The position numbers were made by a program, and so were the translations under genes. A DNA stretch of 64,000 nt from Salinimicrobium sp049680855 (lineage in GTDB: Bacteria > Bacteroidota > Bacteroidia > Flavobacteriales > Flavobacteriaceae). Below the pieces are notes generated by a model. That model worked only from the letters and a program-made list of their open reading frames with translations. It had not been told where the DNA came from and ran no database searches. Where the stretch lies: assembly GCF_049680855.1 (NCBI RefSeq), contig NZ_JBMPGS010000001.1:992001-1056000 (forward strand). The letters run 5' to 3'. Position 1 is the first letter of the stretch. The number at the start of each line of letters is the position of its first letter. Positions 36,423 through 44,852 of the stretch are shown here, piece by piece.

Positions 36423-37286
36423 TTAGGAATAGGAGTCAAGAATACTTTTGACGCGAGAATGGTAACTGCTGCCAAAAATATTTAGGTGCACCAGTAAATA
36501 ATACAATTGCCACAACGGAATTCGCTCCTGAAACCCCATTTTTAAAGGGTAATACTCATTGTATCTTTCAAAAACTTCTTCTGAAAACCCTCCAATAAGT
36601 TTCATCATGGCCAGGTCCATTTCTCTTGGGCCGTAACAAACCGCCGGGTCAATAAGACAAGGCTCACCCTGCTCGTTTACCAGGTAATTGCCGCCCCAAA
36701 GGTCACCGTGGATCAATGCCGGGGGTTCTGCAGGGATCTCTTTGGAAATATTTTTAAAGATTCTGTTGGTGTTTTTAAAAGAAAATCCACGCTGAGATGC
36801 CATTTTTAGCTGTGGTTCCAGCCGCTGATTGATGTAAAAATCTGCTGCCGATTTTTCTCTCCCGTTATACTGCGGAAGGCTCCCAATATAATTGGAAGCA
36901 TAAAACCCGAATTCTCCTGAAGTCGTTTGGTGCAGCGCTGCCAGGTTTTTAGCAAATTTTTCCCAGAAATCGGGTGCTTTAGAGCCTTTTGCTTTGTATT
37001 CAAGCAAAAGATACGAGTATTTGCCGCTTTTTCCGCAGGAATATACCTTAGGAACATCAATTGTTTTGCTGTTTTTGAGGGCTGTCAAACCTTCTTTTTC
37101 TGCTTTAAACATCTCCGGGAATTTATCGCTGTCGTTGATCTTGAGCACTCTTTCTCCGGCAGTTGTTTTTAGAAGATACACCTCATTGATGCTTCCGCCG
37201 GCAAGTGAGTTAGCTCCGGAAATCCTGAAATTTTCCTTTGTTTCAATTCCGGAGAAAATGCTTCTAAGATCCCCTTTTTCGCTCAT
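36423..37286 (-). CDS. Fructosamine/ketosamine-3-kinase family protein
   Basis: A 287-residue kinase-fold protein starting at the ATG at 37286 (MSEKGDLRSIFSG); the frame is open further upstream only as a shadow inside folA. The N-lobe has GGSINEVYLLKTTAGERVLKIND. The catalytic loop ALIHGDLWGGNYLVN and the metal-binding CLIDPAVCYGPREMDLAM are clear. Fructosamine-3-kinases phosphorylate glycated lysines so that the adduct falls off, repairing sugar damage. The gene overlaps folA by 23 nt and is translationally close to it. Confidence 0.9.
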   Translation of the reverse strand: MSEKGDLRSIFSGIETKENFRISGANSLAGGSINEVYLLKTTAGERVLKINDSDKFPEMFKAEKEGLTALKNSKTIDVPKVYSCGKSGKYSYLLLEYKAKGSKAPDFWEKFAKNLAALHQTTSGEFGFYASNYIGSLPQYNGREKSAADFYINQRLEPQLKMASQRGFSFKNTNRIFKNISKEIPAEPPALIHGDLWGGNYLVNEQGEPCLIDPAVCYGPREMDLAMMKLIGGFSEEVFERYNEYYPLKMGFQERIPLWQLYYLLVHLNIFGSSYHSRVKSILDSYS

Positions 37287-37761
37287 AAGTTTCATACGTA
37301 AATGAGAAATCGTGGCGCTCGTCTTTTTCGTGAAAAGTAGAGGAAACCAATTTCCATTTTTCAGCATCAATTTCAGGGAAAAAGGTGTCTGCATCAAAGC
37401 TGCCGTGGACGCGCGTAAGTTCGATTTTGTCGGCCTTTTCCATAGAAAGTTTGTAGATCTCGCCGCCGCCAATTACAAACGGCTGCGCATCTTCTTTAGT
37501 AGTTTCCAAGGCTTCCTCCAGCGAATGCACCACAATAGCAGCTTCTGGATTGTAGTCTTCTTTACGGGTAATCACCACATGGGTGCGGTTGGGCAGGGGT
37601 TTTGGGAAGGTTTCAAAAGTCTTTCTTCCCATAATAATATAGTGCCCGGTGGTTAAAGATTTAAAGCGCTTGAAATCATCTGGCAGGTGCCACACCAAAT
37701 CCTTGTCTTTTCCTAATTCGTTTTTTTCGCCGGCTGCGGCTATGAGGGTTACTTCAGGCAT
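37264..37761 (-). CDS. folA: Dihydrofolate reductase
   Basis: A 165-residue DHFR, making tetrahydrofolate with NADPH. Substrate motif DLVWHLPDDFKRFKSLT (acidic residue near 28), NADPH motifs IIMGRKTFETFPKPLPNR and FVIGGGEIY, and a C-terminal FTYETYER strand. Its neighbours are a 2TM protein gene upstream (2-nt gap) and the fructosamine-kinase-like gene downstream (23-nt overlap), so three genes form one leftward operon. thyA, its metabolic partner, lies 4 kb away on the same strand. Confidence 0.96.
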   Translation of the reverse strand: MPEVTLIAAAGEKNELGKDKDLVWHLPDDFKRFKSLTTGHYIIMGRKTFETFPKPLPNRTHVVITRKEDYNPEAAIVVHSLEEALETTKEDAQPFVIGGGEIYKLSMEKADKIELTRVHGSFDADTFFPEIDAEKWKLVSSTFHEKDERHDFSFTYETYERKRGS

Positions 37762-37763
37762 TT

Positions 37764-38216
37764 CTAAGAATTTATAGGCTTATCGGGATCAATTCCGGGT
37801 TTTGGCGAAGTGGGAGTCGTTGTGTTCGTACCGGTATTTTTTGTAAGCGGATGTTCTCTTTCGACTTTTTGCTGAAGTTCATCTATTTTTTTTCTTTGTT
37901 TTGCCACCAGCTTTTCAATTTGCCGGTTCTCCCAGTCCTTGCCTAAAAACCGGTTGGTCACAAAAACATTGTAGGCGTGCAGGAGTAGAATCACTCCCCA
38001 GATAATGATTGCCCATACAAACCAGTCAATTCCGAAGGGTTGAATATCTTTTCCATATTCCAGGAAAGCATTTAGAATAATAAAAATGACAGAACCTATT
38101 AGGAAAAATATAAAATGCTGAATAAGCCTTTTCTTCTGTTTCGCACGTTCCTGGGCCTTTTCTATCATCTCCCGCTGTTCAGGATCAATGGAGTTTTTAT
38201 TCTTTTTATAAGACAT
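37764..38216 (-). CDS. 2TM domain protein
   Basis: A 150-residue protein with two close membrane segments (about residues 34-50 and 62-83) and flanking charged helices (RAKQKKRLIQHFIFF ... FLGKDWENRQIEKLVAKQRKKIDELQQK). This is the 2TM domain pattern found in Bacteroidota, sometimes fused to histidine kinases. The C-terminal tail is Thr/Pro-rich (GTNTTTPTSPKPG). The start is taken at the ATG at 38216 (MSYKKNK). Function unknown; co-transcribed with folA. Confidence 0.82.
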   Translation of the reverse strand: MSYKKNKNSIDPEQREMIEKAQERAKQKKRLIQHFIFFLIGSVIFIILNAFLEYGKDIQPFGIDWFVWAIIIWGVILLLHAYNVFVTNRFLGKDWENRQIEKLVAKQRKKIDELQQKVEREHPLTKNTGTNTTTPTSPKPGIDPDKPINS

Positions 38217-38283
38217 AATAAAGGAGTATTTTAGATGAAATTCATTCAAATTTATTGTTTTTACTTCGGAATCCTCAGTGCTT

Positions 38284-39369
38284 ATGAATAATTTTAGAAA
38301 ACCATTCCCCCTTTTAGAGCAGTATACTTACTTGAATACGGCTGCTTCAGGTTTGATTTCTGAAGATCTGCTTGACTTTCGGCAGAATCATGATCTCGAT
38401 TTCCTGATCTCCGGAAGCATTTTTAAAGAAAATCAGGATGCATTTCTTGCCGATGTTAGAAAAACCGTAGGTTCGTTCTTTAATTGTCAGCCAAACCACG
38501 TGGCGCTCACGCCAAATTTCTCCTATGGTTTCAATATTCTGGCAGAAGGCCTTCCGCCGGGAAAAAAGGTGCTTTTGCTGGAGAATGATTACCCGTCCAT
38601 CAACTGGGCGATAGAAGCAAGAGATTTTAAAACCTGTTATGCAAAGATCAATGAGCACCTGGAAGAGAACATTGCGGAAGTGGTAAAATCTGAAAAACCA
38701 GATGTTTTCGCTCTTAGTATTGTGCAATGGATCAACGGAATTAAAATTGACCTCGAATTTCTGAAAAAGCTCAAAAATGAGCATCCTGAACTTCTTATTG
38801 TAGCCGATGGAACACAATATTGCGGGACAGAGGAATTTGATTTTGCAGCCTCGGGTATTGACGTTTTAGGCGCCAGTACCTATAAATGGATGAATGCGGG
38901 ATACGGAAATGCTTTTTTTCTTTTCAAGGAATCTGTGACCGGCAAAGTTCATCCTAAAAATGCAGGTTTTGGATCGCTTCAGGGAAAGTACAAGCCGCAG
39001 GAAGGGAATTTTATTGGCAGGTTTGAACCGGGACATCAGGATACCCTTAATTTCGGGAGTTTAATGGCGGCAATTAAATTTATTCAGAAAATAGGAATAA
39101 AGGAAATAGAAAAAAGTGTAAAAGCAATCGCTTCTGAAGCAAAAGAAGCCTTTGAAAAGGAGAACCTTTTGCAACCTGAGGTGTCAAAAAGGGCATTTCA
39201 TTCCTCGATTTTTAATATTAAAGGCGATGAAGCGCTATTTCAGCATTTAAGGAGTAAAAAGATCATTTGTTCCCAGCGCGGGGAAGGGATAAGAGTAAGT
39301 TTTCACTATTTTAATACTTCCGAAGAGCTGCAAAAGCTTTTAAAAGCCATCAAAAGCTTCAGAAAATAG
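38284..39369 (+). CDS. Class V PLP-dependent aminotransferase / cysteine-desulfurase-like enzyme
   Basis: A 361-residue fold-type I PLP enzyme starting at the ATG at 38284 (a GTG two codons earlier is in frame). It has YLNTAASGLISEDLL at the N-terminus, the cofactor Asp/Gln motif LIVADGTQYCGTEEFD, and Schiff-base Lys201 in GASTYKWMNAGYG. This is the class V group that includes selenocysteine lyases, kynureninase-like and isopenicillin-epimerase-like enzymes. No typical SufS active-site cysteine loop stands out, so the reaction is open. It is convergent with DUF427-egtD; a role in ergothioneine C-S cleavage (EgtE-like) is possible but only by proximity. Confidence 0.83.
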   Translation: MNNFRKPFPLLEQYTYLNTAASGLISEDLLDFRQNHDLDFLISGSIFKENQDAFLADVRKTVGSFFNCQPNHVALTPNFSYGFNILAEGLPPGKKVLLLENDYPSINWAIEARDFKTCYAKINEHLEENIAEVVKSEKPDVFALSIVQWINGIKIDLEFLKKLKNEHPELLIVADGTQYCGTEEFDFAASGIDVLGASTYKWMNAGYGNAFFLFKESVTGKVHPKNAGFGSLQGKYKPQEGNFIGRFEPGHQDTLNFGSLMAAIKFIQKIGIKEIEKSVKAIASEAKEAFEKENLLQPEVSKRAFHSSIFNIKGDEALFQHLRSKKIICSQRGEGIRVSFHYFNTSEELQKLLKAIKSFRK

Positions 39370-39396
39370 ATTTTCAGGAAGATTTTTTTTAATATT

Positions 39397-39678
39397 TTAT
39401 TCTTCCACCTTTACGCCATTCCAAAATGCCACATGATCCTTGATCTCTTTTGCAGCATCTTTGGGATGATGATAATACCAGGCTGCATCTTCGTTCTTCT
39501 CGTCTCCCACCTGGATAGTAAAATAAGAAGCTCTTCCTTTCCAGGGGCAGGTGGTATGCGTTTCACTTAACTGAAAATATTTGTCGTGGATGGCTTCGGG
39601 CGGAAAATAATGATTTCCTTCCACTACTTTGGTGTTATTGCTTTCTGCTAAGACTGTTCCGTTCCAAATCGCTTTCAT
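39397..39678 (-). CDS. DUF427 domain protein
   Basis: A 93-residue protein starting at the ATG at 39678 (MKAIWNGTVLAES). It contains the DUF427 signature TTCPWKGRASYFTIQVGDEKNEDAAWYYHHPKDAA. It follows egtD with a 1-nt gap, so the two are translated from one message. The family's function is not established; its small beta-fold and close link to a histidine methyltransferase are the only clues. Confidence 0.9.
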   Translation of the reverse strand: MKAIWNGTVLAESNNTKVVEGNHYFPPEAIHDKYFQLSETHTTCPWKGRASYFTIQVGDEKNEDAAWYYHHPKDAAKEIKDHVAFWNGVKVEE

Positions 39679-39679
39679 T

Positions 39680-40651
39680 TTAACTGCTTTTAGTGAATAA
39701 GAAATTTTTAAAATATTCTTTGCTGTCCGAAAAGCTTCCGGTGATTTCCAGTCCAGATTCTTTTGCGAGCCATTTGACAGAATGGGTATCGTACTTTTGG
39801 GAAACTTCGGTGTGAATGCTCTCCCAGGCATCAAAATGTACTTCTAAATTTAGAGAATTTATCTGGACTGTTTGCTCTTTCTTACTTACTAAAAAACTTT
39901 CTGTAGTGCCAGATTCGGGATTGTAAACCGGCCAGTGCAAAAAACTATCTACATCAAAGTCGGCATCAAGTTCCCTGTTGATCCTGCTAAGGAGGTTTTT
40001 GTTAAAAGCTTCTGTCACCCCCGAAGGATCGTTATAAGCGTTCAGAATTTTCTGCGGATGTTTTTTCTGGTCCAGCCCCACAAAAAAGATGTCATCCTGG
40101 TGCATGGAATCTTTTATCTTTTTCAGGAATTTTACTGCCATTTCGGGCACAAGATTTCCCAGGTTAGAACCAAGGAACATAATTACTTTTTTTCGGCTGT
40201 TATATTCTTTTAGGCGCTCCAATACCTCGGTATAGGTTCCCTGCTGTGGTGCGACAGAAAGTTGAGGAAATTCCTCAGTCAGACTTTCGGAAAGTTCCTG
40301 CAGGACGTTATGGCTAATGTCTACAGGCACATATTGAAAATTCATCTTTGCCTTTTGAAGGTACCTGAGCAGGACCTTGGTTTTTTTTCCATCGCCCGCG
40401 CCGAGTTCAATAAGGTCAAAGCCTTCCTCGGCCATAAATGCTGCTGCAATTTCTTCTTTATTCTGCTCCAGAATATCATACTCCAGGTTGGTGAGATAAT
40501 ATTCGGGCAGGTTCATGATTTCCTGGAATAATTTATCCCCTTTCTGGTCATAAAAATATTTGGAACTTAATTTCTTCGGAAAAGCTGAAAGACCTTCAAG
40601 CACATCATTATGAAATCCGCTGAGAGTTGGTGACTGGGCGTTTTTATTCAT
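39680..40651 (-). CDS. egtD: L-histidine N-alpha-methyltransferase
   Basis: A 323-residue SAM-dependent methyltransferase of the EgtD family, which trimethylates histidine to hercynine, the first step to ergothioneine. The ATG at 40651 (MNKNAQSPTLSGF) gives the family length; the frame extends 32 codons upstream without similarity. SAM motif LIELGAGDGKK at 80-90, NLPEYYLTNLEYDIL at 47-61 (substrate region), and VIMFLGSNLGNL. The sulfoxide synthase EgtB, usually adjacent, is not in the window. Confidence 0.9.
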   Translation of the reverse strand: MNKNAQSPTLSGFHNDVLEGLSAFPKKLSSKYFYDQKGDKLFQEIMNLPEYYLTNLEYDILEQNKEEIAAAFMAEEGFDLIELGAGDGKKTKVLLRYLQKAKMNFQYVPVDISHNVLQELSESLTEEFPQLSVAPQQGTYTEVLERLKEYNSRKKVIMFLGSNLGNLVPEMAVKFLKKIKDSMHQDDIFFVGLDQKKHPQKILNAYNDPSGVTEAFNKNLLSRINRELDADFDVDSFLHWPVYNPESGTTESFLVSKKEQTVQINSLNLEVHFDAWESIHTEVSQKYDTHSVKWLAKESGLEITGSFSDSKEYFKNFLFTKSS

Positions 40652-40718
40652 GGAAAAAAGTTTTCTACTACAATTGAGCCTGAATCCTGGTCTTGACGAT
40701 TTAAAAACCGAACATAAA

Positions 40719-40745
40719 AAAAGGAAACAACATCGTGTTTCCTTC
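40719..40745 (-). terminator. Terminator of the upstream TonB-C protein gene
   Basis: aaaggaaaca and tgtttcctt form a 9-bp stem with a plus-strand A-run on the left. It separates the 40.8-41.2 kb gene from egtD. Confidence 0.7.
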
Positions 40746-40798
40746 AAATTTACGATTTTAACGAGATCCTCTAGTTAAAACATTATTAAGAAGATGCT

Positions 40799-41176
40799 CT
40801 AAAATCTATAGGTAGAAGTAAAGGTTCGGGCATCGGGTTCACCATTAAGGGTTCCCGGCTTCATTTTGGGGATTTTGTTGATCATTTCGCGTGCTGCCTG
40901 TTTTACCTCGGGCTTGTCACCTTCAATAGAATTTATTTTGATTTTGCCTTCTTCAGTGACATCAAAAGAGATTTTGACTTCGCCACGAACGTACTCATTA
41001 TTGTCATTCATGGGATACTGGTAATTTTGACTCACATGAGCTGAAAGTTTTTGGTTAAAGCAATCGCCTACGTCTTCAGCATCTTCACAACCCGGCCATA
41101 CGGGAGAAGTTTGCTGTGCGTTCGTCATTCCAATTCCGCCAATTAAAAAGCAGGCAATTAGTAAAATCCTTTTCAT
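40799..41176 (-). CDS. Secreted TonB C-terminal-domain protein
   Basis: A 125-residue protein with a signal peptide (LLIACFLIGGIGMTNAQ) followed directly by a TonB C-terminal-like fold: FPGC-like PGCEDAEDVGDCFNQKLSAHVSQNYQYP, then VRGEVKISFDVTEEGKIKINSIEG and a closing strand. Unlike true TonB it lacks a retained N-terminal anchor and proline-rich spacer, so it is a free periplasmic domain rather than an energy transducer. Such stand-alone domains are numerous in flavobacteria. A paralog lies 307 nt upstream. Confidence 0.83.
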   Translation of the reverse strand: MKRILLIACFLIGGIGMTNAQQTSPVWPGCEDAEDVGDCFNQKLSAHVSQNYQYPMNDNNEYVRGEVKISFDVTEEGKIKINSIEGDKPEVKQAAREMINKIPKMKPGTLNGEPDARTFTSTYRF

Positions 41177-41386
41177 AATTCGGTTAAAAATTTAATTAAT
41201 AAATGATTTTTCACACCATCGAAAGAGCTTGAGGTGCCTTAGATTTCCCAATTTAAGAGGTTAATTGGAGAATTCAAAAAAAACCTGTTCCTTCTGTAAA
41301 TTAGAAGAGGATTTATGTACAAAAAATTTGGAAGAAGTAATTTTTTAAGAGAAAAAGATTGGGATAGCACCCTGTTTTAAACGAGA

Positions 41387-41421
41387 GTTCAGGAGCCTAA
41401 ACTTTTTTCAGGTTCCTGAAC
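41387..41421. terminator. Strong hairpin between the two TonB-C-domain genes
   Basis: gttcaggagcct (41387-41398) pairs with aggttcctgaac (41410-41421) with one G-U, an 11-nt T-rich loop. It lies downstream of the leftward 41.5-41.9 kb gene. No clear U-tract, so it may act on RNA stability instead. The rest of this 306-nt gap shows nothing further. Confidence 0.5.
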
Positions 41422-41482
41422 TATAGACCTGGAGATGCCGAGATAAATTTCGCAGCATTCTACAAGGTATTATTAATAAATT

Positions 41483-41947
41483 TTATTTATTGATTTGCAT
41501 GCTAATGGGGAGTACATATTTTACCGATACATTTTCACCATCTTTGGTAGCAGGAACAAAAGAAGGCAGTACTGATGCAACTCTTTCCGCTTCACGGTTA
41601 AATTCGGTATTCGTGCCACTACTTTGTATATTACTAACGGTACCATCACTACCGATAATGAAATTTACTTCGGTAGTATAAAAGCCGCTGTTCTTGATAA
41701 ACTTTCTACTTTTTATTTCCCTGAACACATAATTCATGATCCTTTTTGAAGTGCATTCTCTAACATTTTTCTTTCCTTCACATTTTGTAAGATATGCGGG
41801 TGTGTCAAAGTCTGTTACATAGGCATTAGAATCAACTTCGTTTGAAGCAATTTCATGTTCCTGTCCACTTAAGGATAACGTAAAGCAGGAGAAAAAGAGA
41901 AAAAGGATTAACAATTGATCGCGTTTAAATGTTGTGGGTTTCTTCAT
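41483..41947 (-). CDS. Second secreted TonB-C-like protein
   Basis: A 154-residue protein with a signal peptide (LLILFLFFSCFTLSLSGQ) and a C-terminal domain like its neighbour: LTKCEGKKNVRECTSKRIMNYVFREIKS, VNFIIGSDGTVSNIQSSG, and ERVASVLPSFVPATKDGENVSVKYVLPI. Two cysteines flank the first helix (C..V.EC), as in the paralog (GC...DC), and may form a disulfide. Periplasmic; function unknown. It starts 11 nt after the thyA stop and may be read from the thyA message. Confidence 0.8.
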   Translation of the reverse strand: MKKPTTFKRDQLLILFLFFSCFTLSLSGQEHEIASNEVDSNAYVTDFDTPAYLTKCEGKKNVRECTSKRIMNYVFREIKSRKFIKNSGFYTTEVNFIIGSDGTVSNIQSSGTNTEFNREAERVASVLPSFVPATKDGENVSVKYVLPISMQINK

Positions 41948-41958
41948 GATTAGAATTT

Positions 41959-42783
41959 TTAAATGGCAACTTGGCCTTTAATAGCAGGATGCGGATCGTA
42001 ATTCTCAAGGCTGAAATCTTCAAAAGTAAAATCAAAAATGCTTTTCACCTCCGGATTTATTTTCATGGTTGGCAATTCCCGCGGCTCCCTTGAAAGTTGC
42101 AATTGTACCTGATCCATGTGGTTGTTGTAGATGTGTGCATCTCCAAAAGTGTGGATGAAATCTCCCGCTTCATAACCGCAAACCTGCGCGATCATCATCG
42201 TAAGCAAGGCATAAGAAGCAATATTGAACGGTACGCCGAGGAAAATATCAGCGCTGCGCTGGTAAAGCTGGCAGGAGAGTTTTCCATTTGCTACATAAAA
42301 CTGAAAAAATGCATGGCATGGCGGTAAAGCCGCTTTGTTGTTCGCAACATTTTCTGAAAATGATTTAGAAGTATCTGGCAGGACTGAAGGATTCCATGCC
42401 GAAACCAACATTCTTCGACTATTTGGGTTCTTTTTAAGCGTCTCTATAATTTCAGAGATCTGGTCAATTTCTTCACTGTTCCAATTTCTCCACTGCTTTC
42501 CGTAAACAGGGCCAAGATCCCCATTTTCGTCTGCCCATTCATTCCAGATACGCACGCCGTTTTCCTGAAGGTATTTAATGTTGGTGTCACCTTTCAGGAA
42601 CCATAAGAGCTCATAAATAATAGATTTTAAATGCAGTTTTTTGGTAGTGACCATTGGAAATCCTTCGCTAAGATCAAACCGCATCTGGTAACCAAAAACA
42701 CTTTTCGTCCCGGTGCCGGTGCGGTCGCCTTTTTCATTCCCATTTTCAAGTACGTGCTTTATAAGGTCGTGGTATTGTTTCAT
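41959..42783 (-). CDS. thyA: Thymidylate synthase
   Basis: A 274-residue ThyA, converting dUMP to dTMP with methylene-tetrahydrofolate. The catalytic Cys156 is in ALPPCHAFFQFYV. RTGTGTKSVFG at 21-31 binds phosphate, QRSADIFLGVPFNIASYALL is the substrate region, and DAHIYNNHMDQV near 220 is conserved. It has a ~10-residue insertion (DTSKSFSENVANNKA) before the catalytic Cys compared with E. coli ThyA, as is usual in this group. The 360 nt upstream are gene-free. Confidence 0.97.
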   Translation of the reverse strand: MKQYHDLIKHVLENGNEKGDRTGTGTKSVFGYQMRFDLSEGFPMVTTKKLHLKSIIYELLWFLKGDTNIKYLQENGVRIWNEWADENGDLGPVYGKQWRNWNSEEIDQISEIIETLKKNPNSRRMLVSAWNPSVLPDTSKSFSENVANNKAALPPCHAFFQFYVANGKLSCQLYQRSADIFLGVPFNIASYALLTMMIAQVCGYEAGDFIHTFGDAHIYNNHMDQVQLQLSREPRELPTMKINPEVKSIFDFTFEDFSLENYDPHPAIKGQVAI

Positions 42784-43143
42784 AATTATTATGCTTAAGA
42801 GGAAGAAATTCCGGAGACAAATTAATACATAAAAACGGCATTTTCAGAAGAAAATTTTACCGGTTCTAAAGCTGCTAAAATAGAAAACTGAAGGACAATA
42901 AAGAATATTTTACTTCAAAAATAGCATTTTAAAGAGTTATTCATGAAAAAGTAAGCCTAGCGATCTTTAAGTACTTTCATTGATAATTTCCATTATAAAA
43001 TGCTGAAACTCCAAACCCTTAATGATAGTATTACAGTCGTTAGGACGTGGTTTTACTCAAATATACAAGAAGCTAATCCTGGTAGCGATACGGTCGATTT
43101 ATCCGTTTATTAAAGTTGAAAACGAACCGGTAAAAGCACCTTT
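42784..43143. other. Gene-free interval between thyA and the nucleoside transporter gene
   Basis: No coding sequence, tRNA or clear terminator. It contains two near-copies of the AAAATG-N-CATTTT palindrome (aaaacggcatttt near 42831, aaaaatagcatttt near 42917). It should hold the thyA promoter and the 3' end of the transporter message, but I could not define either. Confidence 0.5.
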
Positions 43144-44842
43144 TTAACCAATGATCATTCCTGCGATCGTAGCAGAAAGAAGCGAGGCGATTGTACCGCC
43201 AAGAACGGCTTTCATCCCAAATTCGGAAAGGGTTTTTCGCTGGCCCGGAGCAAGCGAACCAATCCCGCCAATTTGTATCCCAATAGAGGCAAAATTTGCA
43301 AATCCGCAGAGCATATAAGTCGCCATAATTACCGATTTCTGATAGTTGAAGCTAAGCAAGTTGGCAGGATTTTTTAATTCGGCTAATTGAACATATCCCA
43401 CGAATTCACTTGCGGCGAGTTTGATTCCCAGGAGTTGTCCCATGAGCATCATATCTTCCGTAGCTACACCAATTAGCCACATAAGTGGGGCAAAAATGGT
43501 TCCCAAGATGGATTCCAGGGATAGCCCGGCATAGGGTGTGTGTTCTGCAATCACTGCACTTAAGGTTGTAACATCTCCAATCACACCAAGCACGTAATTG
43601 ATCATGGCGATAAAGGCGATGAAAACAAGCAGCATTGCGGCCACATTGGCGGCAAGTTTTAGTCCTTCGGTAGTTCCGTTTGCAATGGCATCCAGGAAAT
43701 TTGAACCAATATTTTCCGAAGAAACTTCAACATCTGAATTTACTTTTTCCTGTTGTGGATATAATATTTTGGAAACCACGATGGCTCCCGGTGCGGCCAT
43801 TACAGATGCTGCCAAAAGGTGTTCTGCAAACTGCAAACGCAGCTCAGGATCGTCACCTCCCAGAAAACCGATATAGGCAGCTAAAACTCCGCCGGCAACC
43901 GTGGCCATACCACCCACCATTACCAGCAGGATTTCTGAGCGTGTCATTCGCTCAAGGTAAGCCTTGATCATTAGCGGGGCTTCTGTTTGTCCCAGAAAAA
44001 TGTTTCCTGCGACACTTAAACTTTCAGGACCTGAAATACCCATTAATTTTGTGAGAACCCAGGCCATTCCTTTTACCACAATCTGGATCACTCCCAGGTA
44101 GAAGAGGACAGATGTTAAAGCAGAAAAGAAGATTATGGTGGGTAAAACCTGAAACAAGAAGATGAAGCCAAAGCTTTCCACATCCATCATACCGCCTAAA
44201 AGAAATTCACTACCTTCTGCAGTAAAATTCAGGATAAGCACAAAAATACCTCCCACAAATTCAAAAATGTTCTGAATAAATTCCACTTTTAAGACCCCTA
44301 CGGCCAGCAGGAGCTGAGCGAGTATTCCCACTCCTATGGTTTTCCAGTTGATTGCTCTTCGGTTACTGCTAAAGATGAAAGCAATAAAAATAAGGGAGAT
44401 CATGCCCAGGGCTCCTCTCCAGATACTGGTAAAAGAAATCCCCTGGTTTGGGATAAGATTTTTTCCCACTTCGGCAGGTATCGCTTCTTCCACACTCATC
44501 TCCTGTGGCATTGCCCTAAAACTATAAAAACGGTTATTGCCTGAAAGCGCAAGAGTGCTATCGGTTAATTCGGTTACTCTAAAATTTTGAACGCTGTCCC
44601 GGGGAGAATCGTAAAAGAATATGAGTACATCATTTTGGTAAACGTAATCTCCCGAAGCATTTTGTATGTTTTCTCCATGCAGGGAGTATTCAAAACTACC
44701 ATCCTGTAAGTTTAGGAAATCGTTTTCCTCATCGATGTTGAAAAGTGCCAGATTTGTGCTGTCTTCGACAGATTCCGGAGTCCAGGATTTTGGAGGTTGT
44801 TCCGAATAAGATCAGAAGGAGGCAACACCAATATTTTTTCAT
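43144..44842 (-). CDS. CNT-family nucleoside transporter with an N-terminal frameshift
   Basis: The main frame (44511 to 43144, 455 residues) is a concentrative nucleoside transporter (NupC/CNT): a dozen hydrophobic segments, SVAGNIFLGQTEAPLMIKAYL, MTRSEILLVMVGGMATVAGGVLAAYIG, and LLGIKLAASEFVGYVQLA. Upstream, the same frame stays open to about 44805 and encodes a ~100-residue extracytoplasmic extension (SWTPESVEDSTNLALFNIDEE ... FRVTELTDSTLALSGNNRFYSF) of a kind usual in flavobacterial homologs, but lacks a start. The matching start and signal peptide (ATG at 44842, MKKYWCCLLLILFGTTSK) are in another frame. Removing one A from the four-A run at 44788-44791 joins them. The gene follows a bifunctional-nuclease-family gene by 10 nt. 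Confidence 0.85.
44788..44791 (-). other. Probable +1 frameshift site in the nucleoside transporter gene
   Basis: A run of four T (four A in the coding strand). With three, the signal peptide reads straight into SKSWTPESVEDS. It could be a real mutation, a phase-variable run (short for that), or a sequencing error. Confidence 0.65.
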
Positions 44843-44852
44843 GAAATAGAAA

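Noticed and set aside
36423..37472. A longer start of the fructosamine-kinase-like gene at 37472
   Set aside because: The added 62 residues are an out-of-frame shadow of folA; the ATG at 37286 begins the recognisable domain.
38284..40651. An ergothioneine gene cluster (class V enzyme as EgtE plus egtD)
   Set aside because: The genes are convergent, EgtB is absent and the class V enzyme has no feature specific to EgtE; kept as a possibility only.
39680..40747. A longer egtD start at 40747
   Set aside because: The extra 32 residues are Cys/Phe/Arg-rich with no similarity and would overlap the terminator of the upstream gene; ATG at 40651 fits the family.
43144..44511. Treating the ATG at 44511 as the true transporter start
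   Set aside because: The same frame upstream stays open for ~100 codons of conserved-looking sequence, and a signal peptide with a start lies in the neighbouring frame right after the upstream gene.
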